Positions 41,209-49,004 of a stretch of 64,000 bases of DNA are shown here, in pieces (position 1 is the stretch's first letter; each line of letters opens with the position of its first letter). This stretch comes from an uncultured bacterium (GTDB lineage Bacteria; Bacillota; Clostridia; Oscillospirales; Ruminococcaceae), in assembly GCA_905214345.1 (NCBI GenBank), contig CAJMLV010000003.1, forward strand, positions 1-64,000, given 5' to 3'. The notes beneath the pieces were generated by a model. That model ran no database searches. It was not told the DNA's origin and saw only the letters and a program-made list of their open reading frames with translations. Position numbers and translations under genes: made by a program.

Positions 41209-42252
41209 ATGAAACGCCTCAAACTGTTGGCCGTCACCCTGACCGCCGCTCTGCTGGCGGGCTGCGGGCAGAGCGCCGTCCCCGCCACCGCCGAGACCGC
41301 CGACGCTGATGTCTGGCACTGGGAAGCGCAGACGGTGGACCTGCAGGGGGCTTCCGCCGTGGGGGATATCCTCTGCGGGGCAGACGGCACGGTGCAGCTG
41401 TGCCTGTACGACAAAAGCAGCGATAAATACCGGATGCTGGTTTCCGCCGACAACGGCGAGACCTGGACCACAGATTCCCTGAGCTGGATGAACGGGCTGC
41501 TGGACAGAGAGGAAGAGATACGGTATGCCATGTGTTCCCCCGAAGGGATCTGGCTGGTGGGGGTGGGGCCTAAGTGGTGGAACGACGAAGGCAAGGTCCA
41601 ATTCTGGATGGGGCCGGAAGACGAGCTTACCCCGTGGAAGGTTTCCGACCTGGTGCCCGACCGGGAGGGAATGGTGGTGTCTGCCTTCCTGGGAGACGGA
41701 CGGCTGGCCTTTGTGCCCGCTGACCCGGACCTGGGAATGGGGTCCGACCTGGTCGTCTATGACCCGGCCAACGGCAGCTGTACTACCGTGCCGGGGGTAG
41801 AGGAGAAGGCTTACACCTACTGGCATGAGGAAAAAGGCAACGCTGGGGATTGGACCGCCCGCGGCGGCATCTTTGCCCAGTGCGGGGTCGGGAACCGGTA
41901 TGTGTACATGACTTACGACACCGACGGGATACAGCTGCGGGCAATCGACCCGGACAGCGGCACTGACACGGTACTGCTGGAGGATGTGCCCGGCGGGGCG
42001 GTGGCCGCCATGACCGGCCTGTCCGACGGCACCCTTTACTTCCTCAATCGGGAGGGCATCTGGCGGCTGGCGGCGGGCGGTACTCTGCCGGAACTGGTGG
42101 TGGAAATTGCCGGGCTGGACCTGGACAACCAAACCCCCAACGAGTGGATATTTGCCTGCCTGGGCTGTGCTGCGGACGGCAGTTTTCTGGTGCTGACCCA
42201 CGACTCTTACGGCGCCAACGACCTGACTCGGTATGTGATGACCTCCGAATAA
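41209..42252 (+). CDS. Lipoprotein with beta-propeller-like (BNR) repeats
   Basis: This 347-residue protein has a lipoprotein signal ending LLAGC (Cys19). The mature part repeats strand pairs such as SADNGETWTT, a BNR/Asp-box motif, DGTVQLCLY and DGTLYFLNREG, suggesting a beta-propeller. No catalytic residues are recognisable. The ATG at 41209 follows AAAGGAGG. It shares a control region with the divergent OmpR/HK operon, so it may be the main target of that system. Similar proteins usually sit beside ABC transporters in related bacteria; here it stands alone and ends at a strong terminator. Confidence 0.75.
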   Translation: MKRLKLLAVTLTAALLAGCGQSAVPATAETADADVWHWEAQTVDLQGASAVGDILCGADGTVQLCLYDKSSDKYRMLVSADNGETWTTDSLSWMNGLLDREEEIRYAMCSPEGIWLVGVGPKWWNDEGKVQFWMGPEDELTPWKVSDLVPDREGMVVSAFLGDGRLAFVPADPDLGMGSDLVVYDPANGSCTTVPGVEEKAYTYWHEEKGNAGDWTARGGIFAQCGVGNRYVYMTYDTDGIQLRAIDPDSGTDTVLLEDVPGGAVAAMTGLSDGTLYFLNREGIWRLAAGGTLPELVVEIAGLDLDNQTPNEWIFACLGCAADGSFLVLTHDSYGANDLTRYVMTSE

Positions 42253-42257
42253 ACGAC

Positions 42258-42293
42258 AAAAGCAGCGGCCCCCGAAAGGGGGCCGCTGCTTTG
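42258..42293 (+). terminator. Bidirectional terminator between lipoprotein and hybrid kinase genes
   Basis: AAAGCAGCGGCCCCC-GAAA-GGGGGCCGCTGCTTT, a perfect 15-bp stem, with a T run on the minus strand and TTT on the plus strand. It serves both convergent genes. Confidence 0.9.
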
Positions 42294-42313
42294 CGACAGG
42301 CAGTGTAAAAAGG

Positions 42314-44896
42314 TCAGGTGCCGGACCGGTGCAGATGCTTCTGCAGCAGCCGCAGCAGTTCCCGCATATCCAGCGGCTTGGCGATGTGGGCGTTCATGCC
42401 GCATTCCAGGCAGCGGTGGATGTCCTCCGCAAAGGCGTCGGCGGTCATGGCGATGATGGGGATGGTCCCGGCGTCGGGCCGGTCCAGGGCGCGGATGGCC
42501 CGGGTGGCCTCGTAGCCGTTCATTTCGGGCATGCGCAGGTCCATCAGGATCAGGTCGTAGGTGCCGGGTTCGGAAGCGGCAAACTTGTCCAGGCAGATGC
42601 GCCCGTTTTCGGCCCAGTCCAGGGTGAAGCCCTGGGCGGCCAGCAGTTCGTGGGCGATCTCCCAGTTCAGTTCGTTATCCTCTGCCAGCAGGATGCGGGT
42701 CCCCGTAAAGTCGGCGTCGTCCTCCTGGGCTGCCTCCTCGGCGCGCACATCATCGGCCGGTTCGGCAAAGCGCAGCAGCCCGTAGTACAGGGTAGATTTG
42801 AACAGCGGCTTGGACAAGAACCCGCTGATGCCTGCCTGGCGGGCCTCCTCCTCGATGTCGCTCCAGTCGTAGGCAGAGATGAGCAGGATGGGAATGTCGC
42901 TGCCGATGGCGGCCCGCAGACGGCGGGCGGTCTCGATGCCGTCCATCTCCGGCATCTTCCAGTCCAGCAGCACGATGTGATAATCCCGGCCGTCCTTGTG
43001 GCGGTCTTCCGCCATGCGCAGGGCTTCGGCACCGCCGGTGGCCCATTCGGCCTGCACGCCGATCTGGCGCAGGCTTTCGGCGGCGCTGCTGCACAGCAGC
43101 TGGTCGTCGTCCACCACCAGCATGTCCCAGGCGGGCAGCTGCATGGGCTCACCGGCGCCTTCCACCACCTGCAGGTCCAGGGTCACATGGAACCGGCTGC
43201 CCTCGTTCACCCGGCTGGACACCTGGATGGTGCCCTGCATCATGTCCACAATGTACTTGGTGATGGTCATACCCAGGCCGGTGCCCTCGGTGCGCTGCAC
43301 CCGGTGGCTGTCCTCCCGGGCGAAGGACTCAAAGATGCGTTTCTGGAATTCCTCCGACATGCCGATGCCGGTGTCCTCCACAATGAAATGGGTACGCACA
43401 TACCCGTCGCCCCGGGGGGAGGCTTCCTGGGAGACGGTCATGGTGATGCTGCCTTCCTCGGGGGTGAATTTCAGCGCGTTGGAAAGCAGGTTCAGCAGCA
43501 CCTGGTTCAGGCGCACGCTGTCGCAGTAGACGTTTTCCCGGTCAATGTCCCGGATGAAGATGTCAAAGGTCTGCTTTTTGGCCTTGACCTGGGGCTGGAC
43601 GATGCTGACGATGCTGTCCACCGTCTCCCGCAGGCTGATGGCGTCGATGTTCAGGGTGAGCTTGCCGCTCTCGATCTTGGACATGTCCAGCACGTCGTTG
43701 ATCAGCCCCAGCAGATGCTTGCTGGACAGGGAGATCTTGCGCAGACAGGCCCGCACCCGGTCGGGGTCCTCCACGTTGGCGGCGGCGATGGCCGTCATGC
43801 CCACGATGGCGTTCATGGGGGTGCGGATGTCGTGGCTCATGTTGGAAAGGAACTCGCTCTTGGCCCGGCTGGCGTGTTCGGCCTGGCGCTGGGCCTTTTC
43901 CACCTCGGCGAGCTGCCGGCGGGACATGCGGAAATACACAAAGAACACCGCCAGGGTGGCCGCCAGCAGGATGCCGCAGCCTGCCAGGGTGGCGACGGTC
44001 CGCCAGCCGCCCAGGCTGGACACCGCTTCGTCCAGGGGACCGTAGGGCATGACCGTCACCAGGTCCCACTCGGAGTTGGACAGAGGCGAACAGTAAATGT
44101 GCCGCCGCTTGCCGTTCACCGTCAGGGCGGTGCTGTACATTTCACCCTTGGCCAGGGCGTCCTCCAGGGCGTCCACCGCGGTGTCGGCGTCGGTGTCCTC
44201 AAAGGTGCCGTGGTCCCGCAGCCAGTCGAAATAGCTGTCCTCCTCAATGTCGGCGTTTTTCAGCACGAAACGGCCGTTTCTATCGATGATATGGGAAAAA
44301 ACCGGGGTGTCGTCCACTTCCAGGGAAAGGGAATCGTTGATGTACTCAATGGGCACCCCCGCCAGCAGGGCGGTGCACTGGCTGCCGTCCCGCATGGGGT
44401 AGCCTTCGGATACGGGATATCCCACCGACACCCCGAACAAAAGCAGCCCTTCGCCGTCCGCAGTGTCTGCCAGCGCCACCTTGGGTTCCGCCTGGTTCAG
44501 GGACGCCAGAAAAGCGTCCTCCTCCCGGATGGTCACCTCTTCGCCGTACAGGATGTCCGCCTCTCCCTCGGTATTGTAGAGGGCCAGGTAGGAAAATCCC
44601 TGGGTGCGGGCGGTGTTGGTCAGTGCGTTGGTGGCGGCCTGGTCCATCTGGGTCACCTCAGACGGGGGCACCGCCATGGTGATGCCCTCCACCCGGGCCA
44701 GATGCACCTCCGCCAGAGAAATAAAGTGCCGCTTCAGCTGGGTGTTGATCTCTTCCATGTACAGGTTGGCCACCTGGGTCAGGGTCTCGTCGCTTTTCAC
44801 CACCATGACCCGGGTGATGCCCACAAACACCGCAATGCAGAGTGCGGCCAGCGCGATCATGCTGACCCACAAAAAGCGCATGGTCCTATTTTTCAT
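42314..44896 (-). CDS. Hybrid sensor histidine kinase with two receiver domains
   Basis: This 860-residue membrane kinase has helices near residues 8-28 and 285-310 flanking a dCache-like extracellular sensor. HisKA follows (SNMSHDIRTPMNAI), then HATPase (LLSNALKFTPEEG, VEDTGIGM, GTGLGMTI) and two receivers with phospho-acceptors in LLDWKMPEMDG and LMDLRMPEMNG. There is no HPt domain or DNA-binding output, so it must pass phosphate to proteins encoded elsewhere or act as a BarA-like hub. The ATG at 44896 has GGGAGG 11 bases upstream. No partner gene is adjacent; it is divergent from a eutH-like gene. Confidence 0.92.
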   Translation of the reverse strand: MKNRTMRFLWVSMIALAALCIAVFVGITRVMVVKSDETLTQVANLYMEEINTQLKRHFISLAEVHLARVEGITMAVPPSEVTQMDQAATNALTNTARTQGFSYLALYNTEGEADILYGEEVTIREEDAFLASLNQAEPKVALADTADGEGLLLFGVSVGYPVSEGYPMRDGSQCTALLAGVPIEYINDSLSLEVDDTPVFSHIIDRNGRFVLKNADIEEDSYFDWLRDHGTFEDTDADTAVDALEDALAKGEMYSTALTVNGKRRHIYCSPLSNSEWDLVTVMPYGPLDEAVSSLGGWRTVATLAGCGILLAATLAVFFVYFRMSRRQLAEVEKAQRQAEHASRAKSEFLSNMSHDIRTPMNAIVGMTAIAAANVEDPDRVRACLRKISLSSKHLLGLINDVLDMSKIESGKLTLNIDAISLRETVDSIVSIVQPQVKAKKQTFDIFIRDIDRENVYCDSVRLNQVLLNLLSNALKFTPEEGSITMTVSQEASPRGDGYVRTHFIVEDTGIGMSEEFQKRIFESFAREDSHRVQRTEGTGLGMTITKYIVDMMQGTIQVSSRVNEGSRFHVTLDLQVVEGAGEPMQLPAWDMLVVDDDQLLCSSAAESLRQIGVQAEWATGGAEALRMAEDRHKDGRDYHIVLLDWKMPEMDGIETARRLRAAIGSDIPILLISAYDWSDIEEEARQAGISGFLSKPLFKSTLYYGLLRFAEPADDVRAEEAAQEDDADFTGTRILLAEDNELNWEIAHELLAAQGFTLDWAENGRICLDKFAASEPGTYDLILMDLRMPEMNGYEATRAIRALDRPDAGTIPIIAMTADAFAEDIHRCLECGMNAHIAKPLDMRELLRLLQKHLHRSGT

Positions 44897-44941
44897 CAAA
44901 ACAACAGCCTCCCATCCGTGCCGACCGTCGGTCGTACCTTC

Positions 44942-44947
44942 ATTATA
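44942..44947 (-). promoter_or_regulatory. -10 element of the hybrid kinase gene
   Basis: Minus-strand TATAAT (GCTATAATG) about 45 bases before the start codon; no clear -35 box. Confidence 0.45.
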
Positions 44948-45043
44948 GCGCGCCCAGCAGAGAAATGGTAGCCGTTTGCGGGATGTTTCACTTTTAGGAC
45001 GGTACGCTGCCGCAAAAAGAGCGGTTTTGCGCGCTGAAACCCA

Positions 45044-45072
45044 TTGCGCCGGAAGGGCAAACGCTGTACAAT
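45044..45072 (+). promoter_or_regulatory. Promoter of the eutH-like gene
   Basis: TTGCGC (45044-45049), 17 bp, TACAAT (45067-45072), 56 bases before the start codon. Confidence 0.65.
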
Positions 45073-45127
45073 CTAAATACATTTACTCCGGTGCGGGTCG
45101 GTAGTTTACGGGGATAGGGGAAGAAGC

Positions 45128-46207
45128 ATGAATATTTGTGTGGCGATCTTGCTGGCGGCGGCGCTGCTGGGCGTGGCGGACAAGGCCGCGGGGGGCAGGC
45201 TGGGCCTGGCGGAAGGCTTTGACCGGGGCGTACAGCAGATGGGCAGCCTGTGCGTGTCCATGACCGGGTTTTACTGTGCGGCCACCGCTTTGTGCGGGTA
45301 TGTGATGCAGACCGGAACGGTGAGCGGCGGGGAGGGTTGGTTTGACCCTTCCCTGCCGGTGTGCATGGCCCTGGCGGTGGATATGGGCGGCTGGAACGCC
45401 GCCCTCCAGATGGCGTCGAGCCCCGAACTGGCGGCCTTTACCGGGCTGCTGGTGGCTTCCACCGTGGGCTGCCTGGTCAGTTTTTCCCTGCCGGTGGCGG
45501 TGGGCTTTCTGGACAAAGAGGAGATCCCCGGCTTTATGCAGGGGGTGCTGTGGGGCGTGCTGGCCCTGCCTTTCGGCCTGGCGGCCGGGGGACTGGTGTT
45601 GGGTCTGGGTCCCTGGGTACTGCTGCGCAACCTGGCCCCGGTGGCGGGGCTGTGCGCCCTGCTGGCGGTGATGCTCTTTCTGGCGCCGGAATTTACCGGC
45701 CGGTTTTTCACGGCGTTCGGGGCCGTTGTCCACGCGCTGGGCATCCTGCTTTTCGGGGTGGTGGTGGCATCGGTCTTTTTTGAGGGACTGCTGCCCATGG
45801 ACGAGAGCCTGCCCGCCGAAGCCGTGATGACGGTGTTCCGCATCACGGTCATCGTCTGCGGCGCCAACATCTGCAGCGATCTGGCCCTGGCCCGGTGCGG
45901 CGGCTTTCTGGACCGCTGCGCCCGCCGCCTGGGTGTGGCCCCGGTGGCGGTGGTGGGGCTGGCGGCTTCGGCCATTTCCAGCATCTCCATGCTGCCCTCC
46001 TACCGGGCCATGGACCCCCGGGGCAAGGCGGTGAACGCCGCCTTCTGCGCCGCCGGCGCCTACGTCATCGGCGGGCAGCTGGCCTTTGTGTCCTCGGTGG
46101 CGGGCAACCGGGAGACCGCCGCCTTTTTGGTGTGCAAGCTGGTCAGCGGCGCCCTGGCGGTGGTGCTGGTCAGCGCCTTCGGCTGCAGCCGCCGCCGGAC
46201 TGTCTGA
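45128..46207 (+). CDS. eutH: EutH-like ethanolamine transporter
   Basis: This 359-residue membrane protein has about ten helices and the EutH pattern: LGLAEGFDRGVQQMGSL early on, VDMGGWNAALQMAS, PVAVGFLDKEEIPGFMQGVLWGVLALPFG, and a C-terminal SMLPSYRAMDPRGKAVNAAF. EutH carries ethanolamine into cells. No ethanolamine ammonia-lyase or microcompartment genes are present within the window, so either they lie elsewhere or the substrate differs. The ATG at 45128 is preceded only by a weak GGGGA ribosome site. Single gene with its own promoter and terminator. Confidence 0.82.
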   Translation: MNICVAILLAAALLGVADKAAGGRLGLAEGFDRGVQQMGSLCVSMTGFYCAATALCGYVMQTGTVSGGEGWFDPSLPVCMALAVDMGGWNAALQMASSPELAAFTGLLVASTVGCLVSFSLPVAVGFLDKEEIPGFMQGVLWGVLALPFGLAAGGLVLGLGPWVLLRNLAPVAGLCALLAVMLFLAPEFTGRFFTAFGAVVHALGILLFGVVVASVFFEGLLPMDESLPAEAVMTVFRITVIVCGANICSDLALARCGGFLDRCARRLGVAPVAVVGLAASAISSISMLPSYRAMDPRGKAVNAAFCAAGAYVIGGQLAFVSSVAGNRETAAFLVCKLVSGALAVVLVSAFGCSRRRTV

Positions 46208-46218
46208 ATCTTGCAGCA

Positions 46219-46256
46219 AAAAGCCCCCGGCCTGCCGGAAGCAGGCCGGGGGCTTT
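46219..46256 (+). terminator. Bidirectional terminator between eutH-like and araC genes
   Basis: AAAGCCCCCGGCCTGC pairs perfectly over 16 bp with GCAGGCCGGGGGCTTT (46220-46235 with 46241-46256); T runs are present on both sides. Confidence 0.92.
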
Positions 46257-46270
46257 GCCGTGGGCGGCCT

Positions 46271-47308
46271 TCAGCGCCGCTCCCGGTATTCCGAGGGGGT
46301 ACAGCCGTACCGCTCCACGAATTTTTTGTAGAAGAAACTCTGGTTGGAGTACCCGCACTGCTGGGCAATGCGGTGTACCGGCTGGGTGGTGGAGCGCAAA
46401 AGAAAGGCCGCGTTGGCCAGCCGCCCGTTGGTGATCAGGTCCTTGAAACTGCATCCGGTGGCCCGGCGGATCATGCGGGAGAGGGCGTTGGGGTGAAACC
46501 CGAACCGGTCGGCGGTCTCCTCCAGGGTGCAGGTGGCGCAGTTGTCGTCCATGTAGCGCAAAATCTCGGTGAGATAGCTGCGGCGGGCCTGGCGGTATTC
46601 GCTTTCCATTTCGCCCTGGTAGCACCGCACCAGCTCGATGAACACCAGGTTCATATAGCTGCTGATGGCTCCTTCGGCGCAGAGCTGCGGGTCCAGATAC
46701 TCACAGAAAACATCCTCCATCAGGTCCCGGAAAAAGGCGCTCTGGTGGGTATGGAACAAAAGATACCGGCTGTGGTCCCGCTGCTCGCTCAGGGCGTAGG
46801 ACAAAAAGCGGGGGATGGGCCCGCTGGCCGAAAACCGTTCCACAAAACTGGCGGTGAAATAATGCCGGTCCATCAGGCAGTTGAGCACGATGTCCCCTTC
46901 GCCGGTGGGCTCGATGGTGTGGACCACGTCGCTGTCCATGATGCACACATCCCCCGTGGTCATGACCACCCGCTTGCCGTTGATGACGGCGGTGCAGCGG
47001 CCCTCATAGACATAGTTCATCTCGATATAGTCATGCCGGTGCGGCGGCACCACCGAAAACCGGGTCTGTTTGTTGAAGGCGATGCCGCTGATCTGGGCGG
47101 GGTGCAGGTCGGTGCGGTCGCTGAACAGTCCGTGGCCGCCGGCATAGGGGGAGGCTATGGGAGCAGGCATCACAAACACGCCGTTTTCCCACCGGGTGGT
47201 GCTTTTGTGGCTGCGGTAGTAGTCCAGCGACCGGTCGGGGTCGGCCTGGTACCGCCGTTCCTTCTCTGTTGTGGGAATCACCAATTCACGGAACTCTTTT
47301 TTGTTCAT
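46271..47308 (-). CDS. AraC family transcriptional regulator
   Basis: This 345-residue regulator has a cupin-like N-terminal sensing domain (VVPPHRHDYIEMNYVYEG, then GDVCIMDSDVVHTIEP) and a C-terminal pair of helix-turn-helix motifs (TLEETADRFGFHPNALSRMIRR and QPVHRIAQQCGYSNQSFFYKKFVERYG). The ATG at 47308 follows AAGGAT. It diverges from the PTS-glycosidase operon and probably activates it in response to the sugar. A -10-like TATACT (minus, 47361-47356) is its only visible promoter element. Confidence 0.92.
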   Translation of the reverse strand: MNKKEFRELVIPTTEKERRYQADPDRSLDYYRSHKSTTRWENGVFVMPAPIASPYAGGHGLFSDRTDLHPAQISGIAFNKQTRFSVVPPHRHDYIEMNYVYEGRCTAVINGKRVVMTTGDVCIMDSDVVHTIEPTGEGDIVLNCLMDRHYFTASFVERFSASGPIPRFLSYALSEQRDHSRYLLFHTHQSAFFRDLMEDVFCEYLDPQLCAEGAISSYMNLVFIELVRCYQGEMESEYRQARRSYLTEILRYMDDNCATCTLEETADRFGFHPNALSRMIRRATGCSFKDLITNGRLANAAFLLRSTTQPVHRIAQQCGYSNQSFFYKKFVERYGCTPSEYRERR

Positions 47309-47378
47309 TGTGACACATCCTTTTTCAAAACGGGACGGAAATGTTTGATTTTGTCAGTATACGGGTTTGTTTTGGTGA

Positions 47379-47407
47379 TTGCTGACGCCGGACCTGCGCG
47401 CTATACT
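47379..47407 (+). promoter_or_regulatory. Promoter of the PTS-glycosidase operon
   Basis: TTGCTG (47379-47384), 17 bp, TATACT (47402-47407). The 90-base leader holds a near-palindrome around CGGGCCCG (about 47430-47452) that could be a regulator site. Confidence 0.6.
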
Positions 47408-47503
47408 GAACATAGAAAGCGAAAACAGTATACCACGGGCCCGGTGTACAGGCAAGTTTTTTCGCGAAAGCATGAATAAAATGCAAAAACGGAGGAACGT
47501 ATC

Positions 47504-48898
47504 ATGGCGAGAAAAGATTATCCTCAGTTTGCGGCTGAAATCGTGGCAGCGGTGGGAGGAAAAGAGAATATTGTCAGTGTCACCCATTGCATGACCCGGC
47601 TTCGCTTTGTGCTGGCGGATGAGAGCATTGTCAAGGACGACGAAGTCAAAAAGATCAACGGCGTGATGGGCGTGGTGCATGGCGGCGGCCAGTACCAGAT
47701 CCCCATCGGCACCCAGGTGGCGGACCTTTGCCCCGAAGTGGAAAAGCTGCTGGGCGGGGTGGACCCCACGGCGGCCGCCAAGGCCAAGGCCGAAAGCATG
47801 CGGGTGGTCAGCAAGGACAGCTGGTACAACCGCTTCTTCAAGGCCATCTCCGGCTGCATCATCCCCGGCATCGCCCCCATGGCTGCCGGCGGTATCATCA
47901 AAGGTGTGCTGACCATCCTCACCACCTTCGGCGTGCTGGCCACCACCGACGGCACCTACATGATCTTCTATGCCGCGGCGGATGCCCTGATGTATTTCTT
48001 CCCCATCATCATCGGCTTCTCCGCCGGTAAGGTGTTCGGCATGAACCCCTACACCGCCGCCTGCCTGGGCGCGGCCATGCTCTACCCCAACCTGGCCGCC
48101 TTTGTGGGGGCCGAAACCCCGCTGACCTTCTTCGGCATTCCGGTCACCATGCTGGCCTACCAGCAGACCATCCTGCCCATCCTGCTGGCCGTCTTTGTGG
48201 GCAGCAAGATCGAAAAGCTGGCCAAGAAACTGATCCCCCAGGTCCTGCAGCTCATGTTCGTGCCCACCGTGGTGCTGTGCATCACCTTCCCCCTGACCCT
48301 GCTGGTGGTGGGCCCCGTCATGACCGTTGTTTCCAACGGTGTGGCCGGTGCGGTCAACGGTCTGTTCAGCCTGGCTCCCGTGGTCTGCGGCGGTATCCTG
48401 GGCGCCTTCTGGCAGCTGTTCGTCATGATGGGCATCCACGCCGCCATGATCCCCATCATCATCAACAACCTCACCACCCTGGGCTACTGCCCGGTCAACG
48501 CCATCCTGGGCCTGACCGTGTGGGCCCTGGCCGGTGTCAGCCTGGGCTACGCCCTGCGCGTCAAGAATAAGGAACTCAAGGCCACCGCTTTCGGCGCCAT
48601 GGCTTCCGCCCTGTGCGGCATCACCGAACCCACCATCTACACCGTGGCCCTGACCAACTTCAAGCGGTTCATCGCGGCTTTTATCGGCGGCGGCATCGCG
48701 GGCATCATCGGCGGTGCCCTGGGCCTGAAGTTCTACACCATGGCGGGTGACGGCCTCTTCCGTATCCCCGGCATGATCAACCCCGCCGGACTGGACATCA
48801 GCTTCTACGGCTTCCTGCTCTGCGCGGCCATCGCCTTTGTGGCTTCGGGCGCCATTGCCTTCCTGGTCACCGACCCCAACGAGGGTTCCGCGGCCTGA
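47504..48898 (+). CDS. PTS sugar transporter EIIBC
   Basis: This 464-residue permease has an EIIB domain of the glucose/beta-glucoside superfamily with the phospho-Cys at residue 29 (THCMTRLRFVL) and an EIIC domain with about ten helices. The sugar-binding GITEPTIY motif lies near residue 365. No EIIA domain is attached and no EIIA gene lies beside it, so phosphate must come from an EIIA encoded elsewhere. It imports and phosphorylates a sugar, probably a beta-glucoside, that the GH1 enzyme two genes on would split. The ATG at 47504 follows GGAGG. Confidence 0.92.
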   Translation: MARKDYPQFAAEIVAAVGGKENIVSVTHCMTRLRFVLADESIVKDDEVKKINGVMGVVHGGGQYQIPIGTQVADLCPEVEKLLGGVDPTAAAKAKAESMRVVSKDSWYNRFFKAISGCIIPGIAPMAAGGIIKGVLTILTTFGVLATTDGTYMIFYAAADALMYFFPIIIGFSAGKVFGMNPYTAACLGAAMLYPNLAAFVGAETPLTFFGIPVTMLAYQQTILPILLAVFVGSKIEKLAKKLIPQVLQLMFVPTVVLCITFPLTLLVVGPVMTVVSNGVAGAVNGLFSLAPVVCGGILGAFWQLFVMMGIHAAMIPIIINNLTTLGYCPVNAILGLTVWALAGVSLGYALRVKNKELKATAFGAMASALCGITEPTIYTVALTNFKRFIAAFIGGGIAGIIGGALGLKFYTMAGDGLFRIPGMINPAGLDISFYGFLLCAAIAFVASGAIAFLVTDPNEGSAA

Positions 48899-48924
48899 CG
48901 GTTTTCCACGGTTCGAAAATATGG

Positions 48925-48930
48925 TATACT
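48925..48930 (+). promoter_or_regulatory. Extended -10 ahead of the large glycosidase gene
   Basis: TGGTATACT is an extended -10 with a weak -35. It lies upstream of the terminator at 48939-48986, so any transcript from it would have to pass that terminator. Confidence 0.4.
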
Positions 48931-48938
48931 AACAATCA

Positions 48939-48986
48939 CAAGCGCTGCCCGGCAGCCGGATTGGCCGGTGCCGGGCGGCGCTTTTT
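48939..48986 (+). terminator. Terminator between EIIBC and glycosidase genes
   Basis: AAGCGC and CCCGGCA arms pair with TGCCGGG and GCGCTT, with an inner CCGG/CCGG, followed by TTTTT. It ends just before the GAGAGGAG ribosome site of the next gene, so it limits expression of the two glycosidases or acts as an attenuator. Confidence 0.8.
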
Positions 48987-49004
48987 CAGAGAGGAGTCTG
49001 AACG

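Noticed and set aside
42329..44971. 880-residue plus-strand frame opposite the hybrid kinase
   Set aside because: Same backward-reading composition; the minus strand has kinase and receiver motifs.
48931..48990. LicT/BglG RAT antiterminator site
   Set aside because: The terminator overlaps no sequence resembling the RAT consensus, and no antiterminator gene is adjacent.
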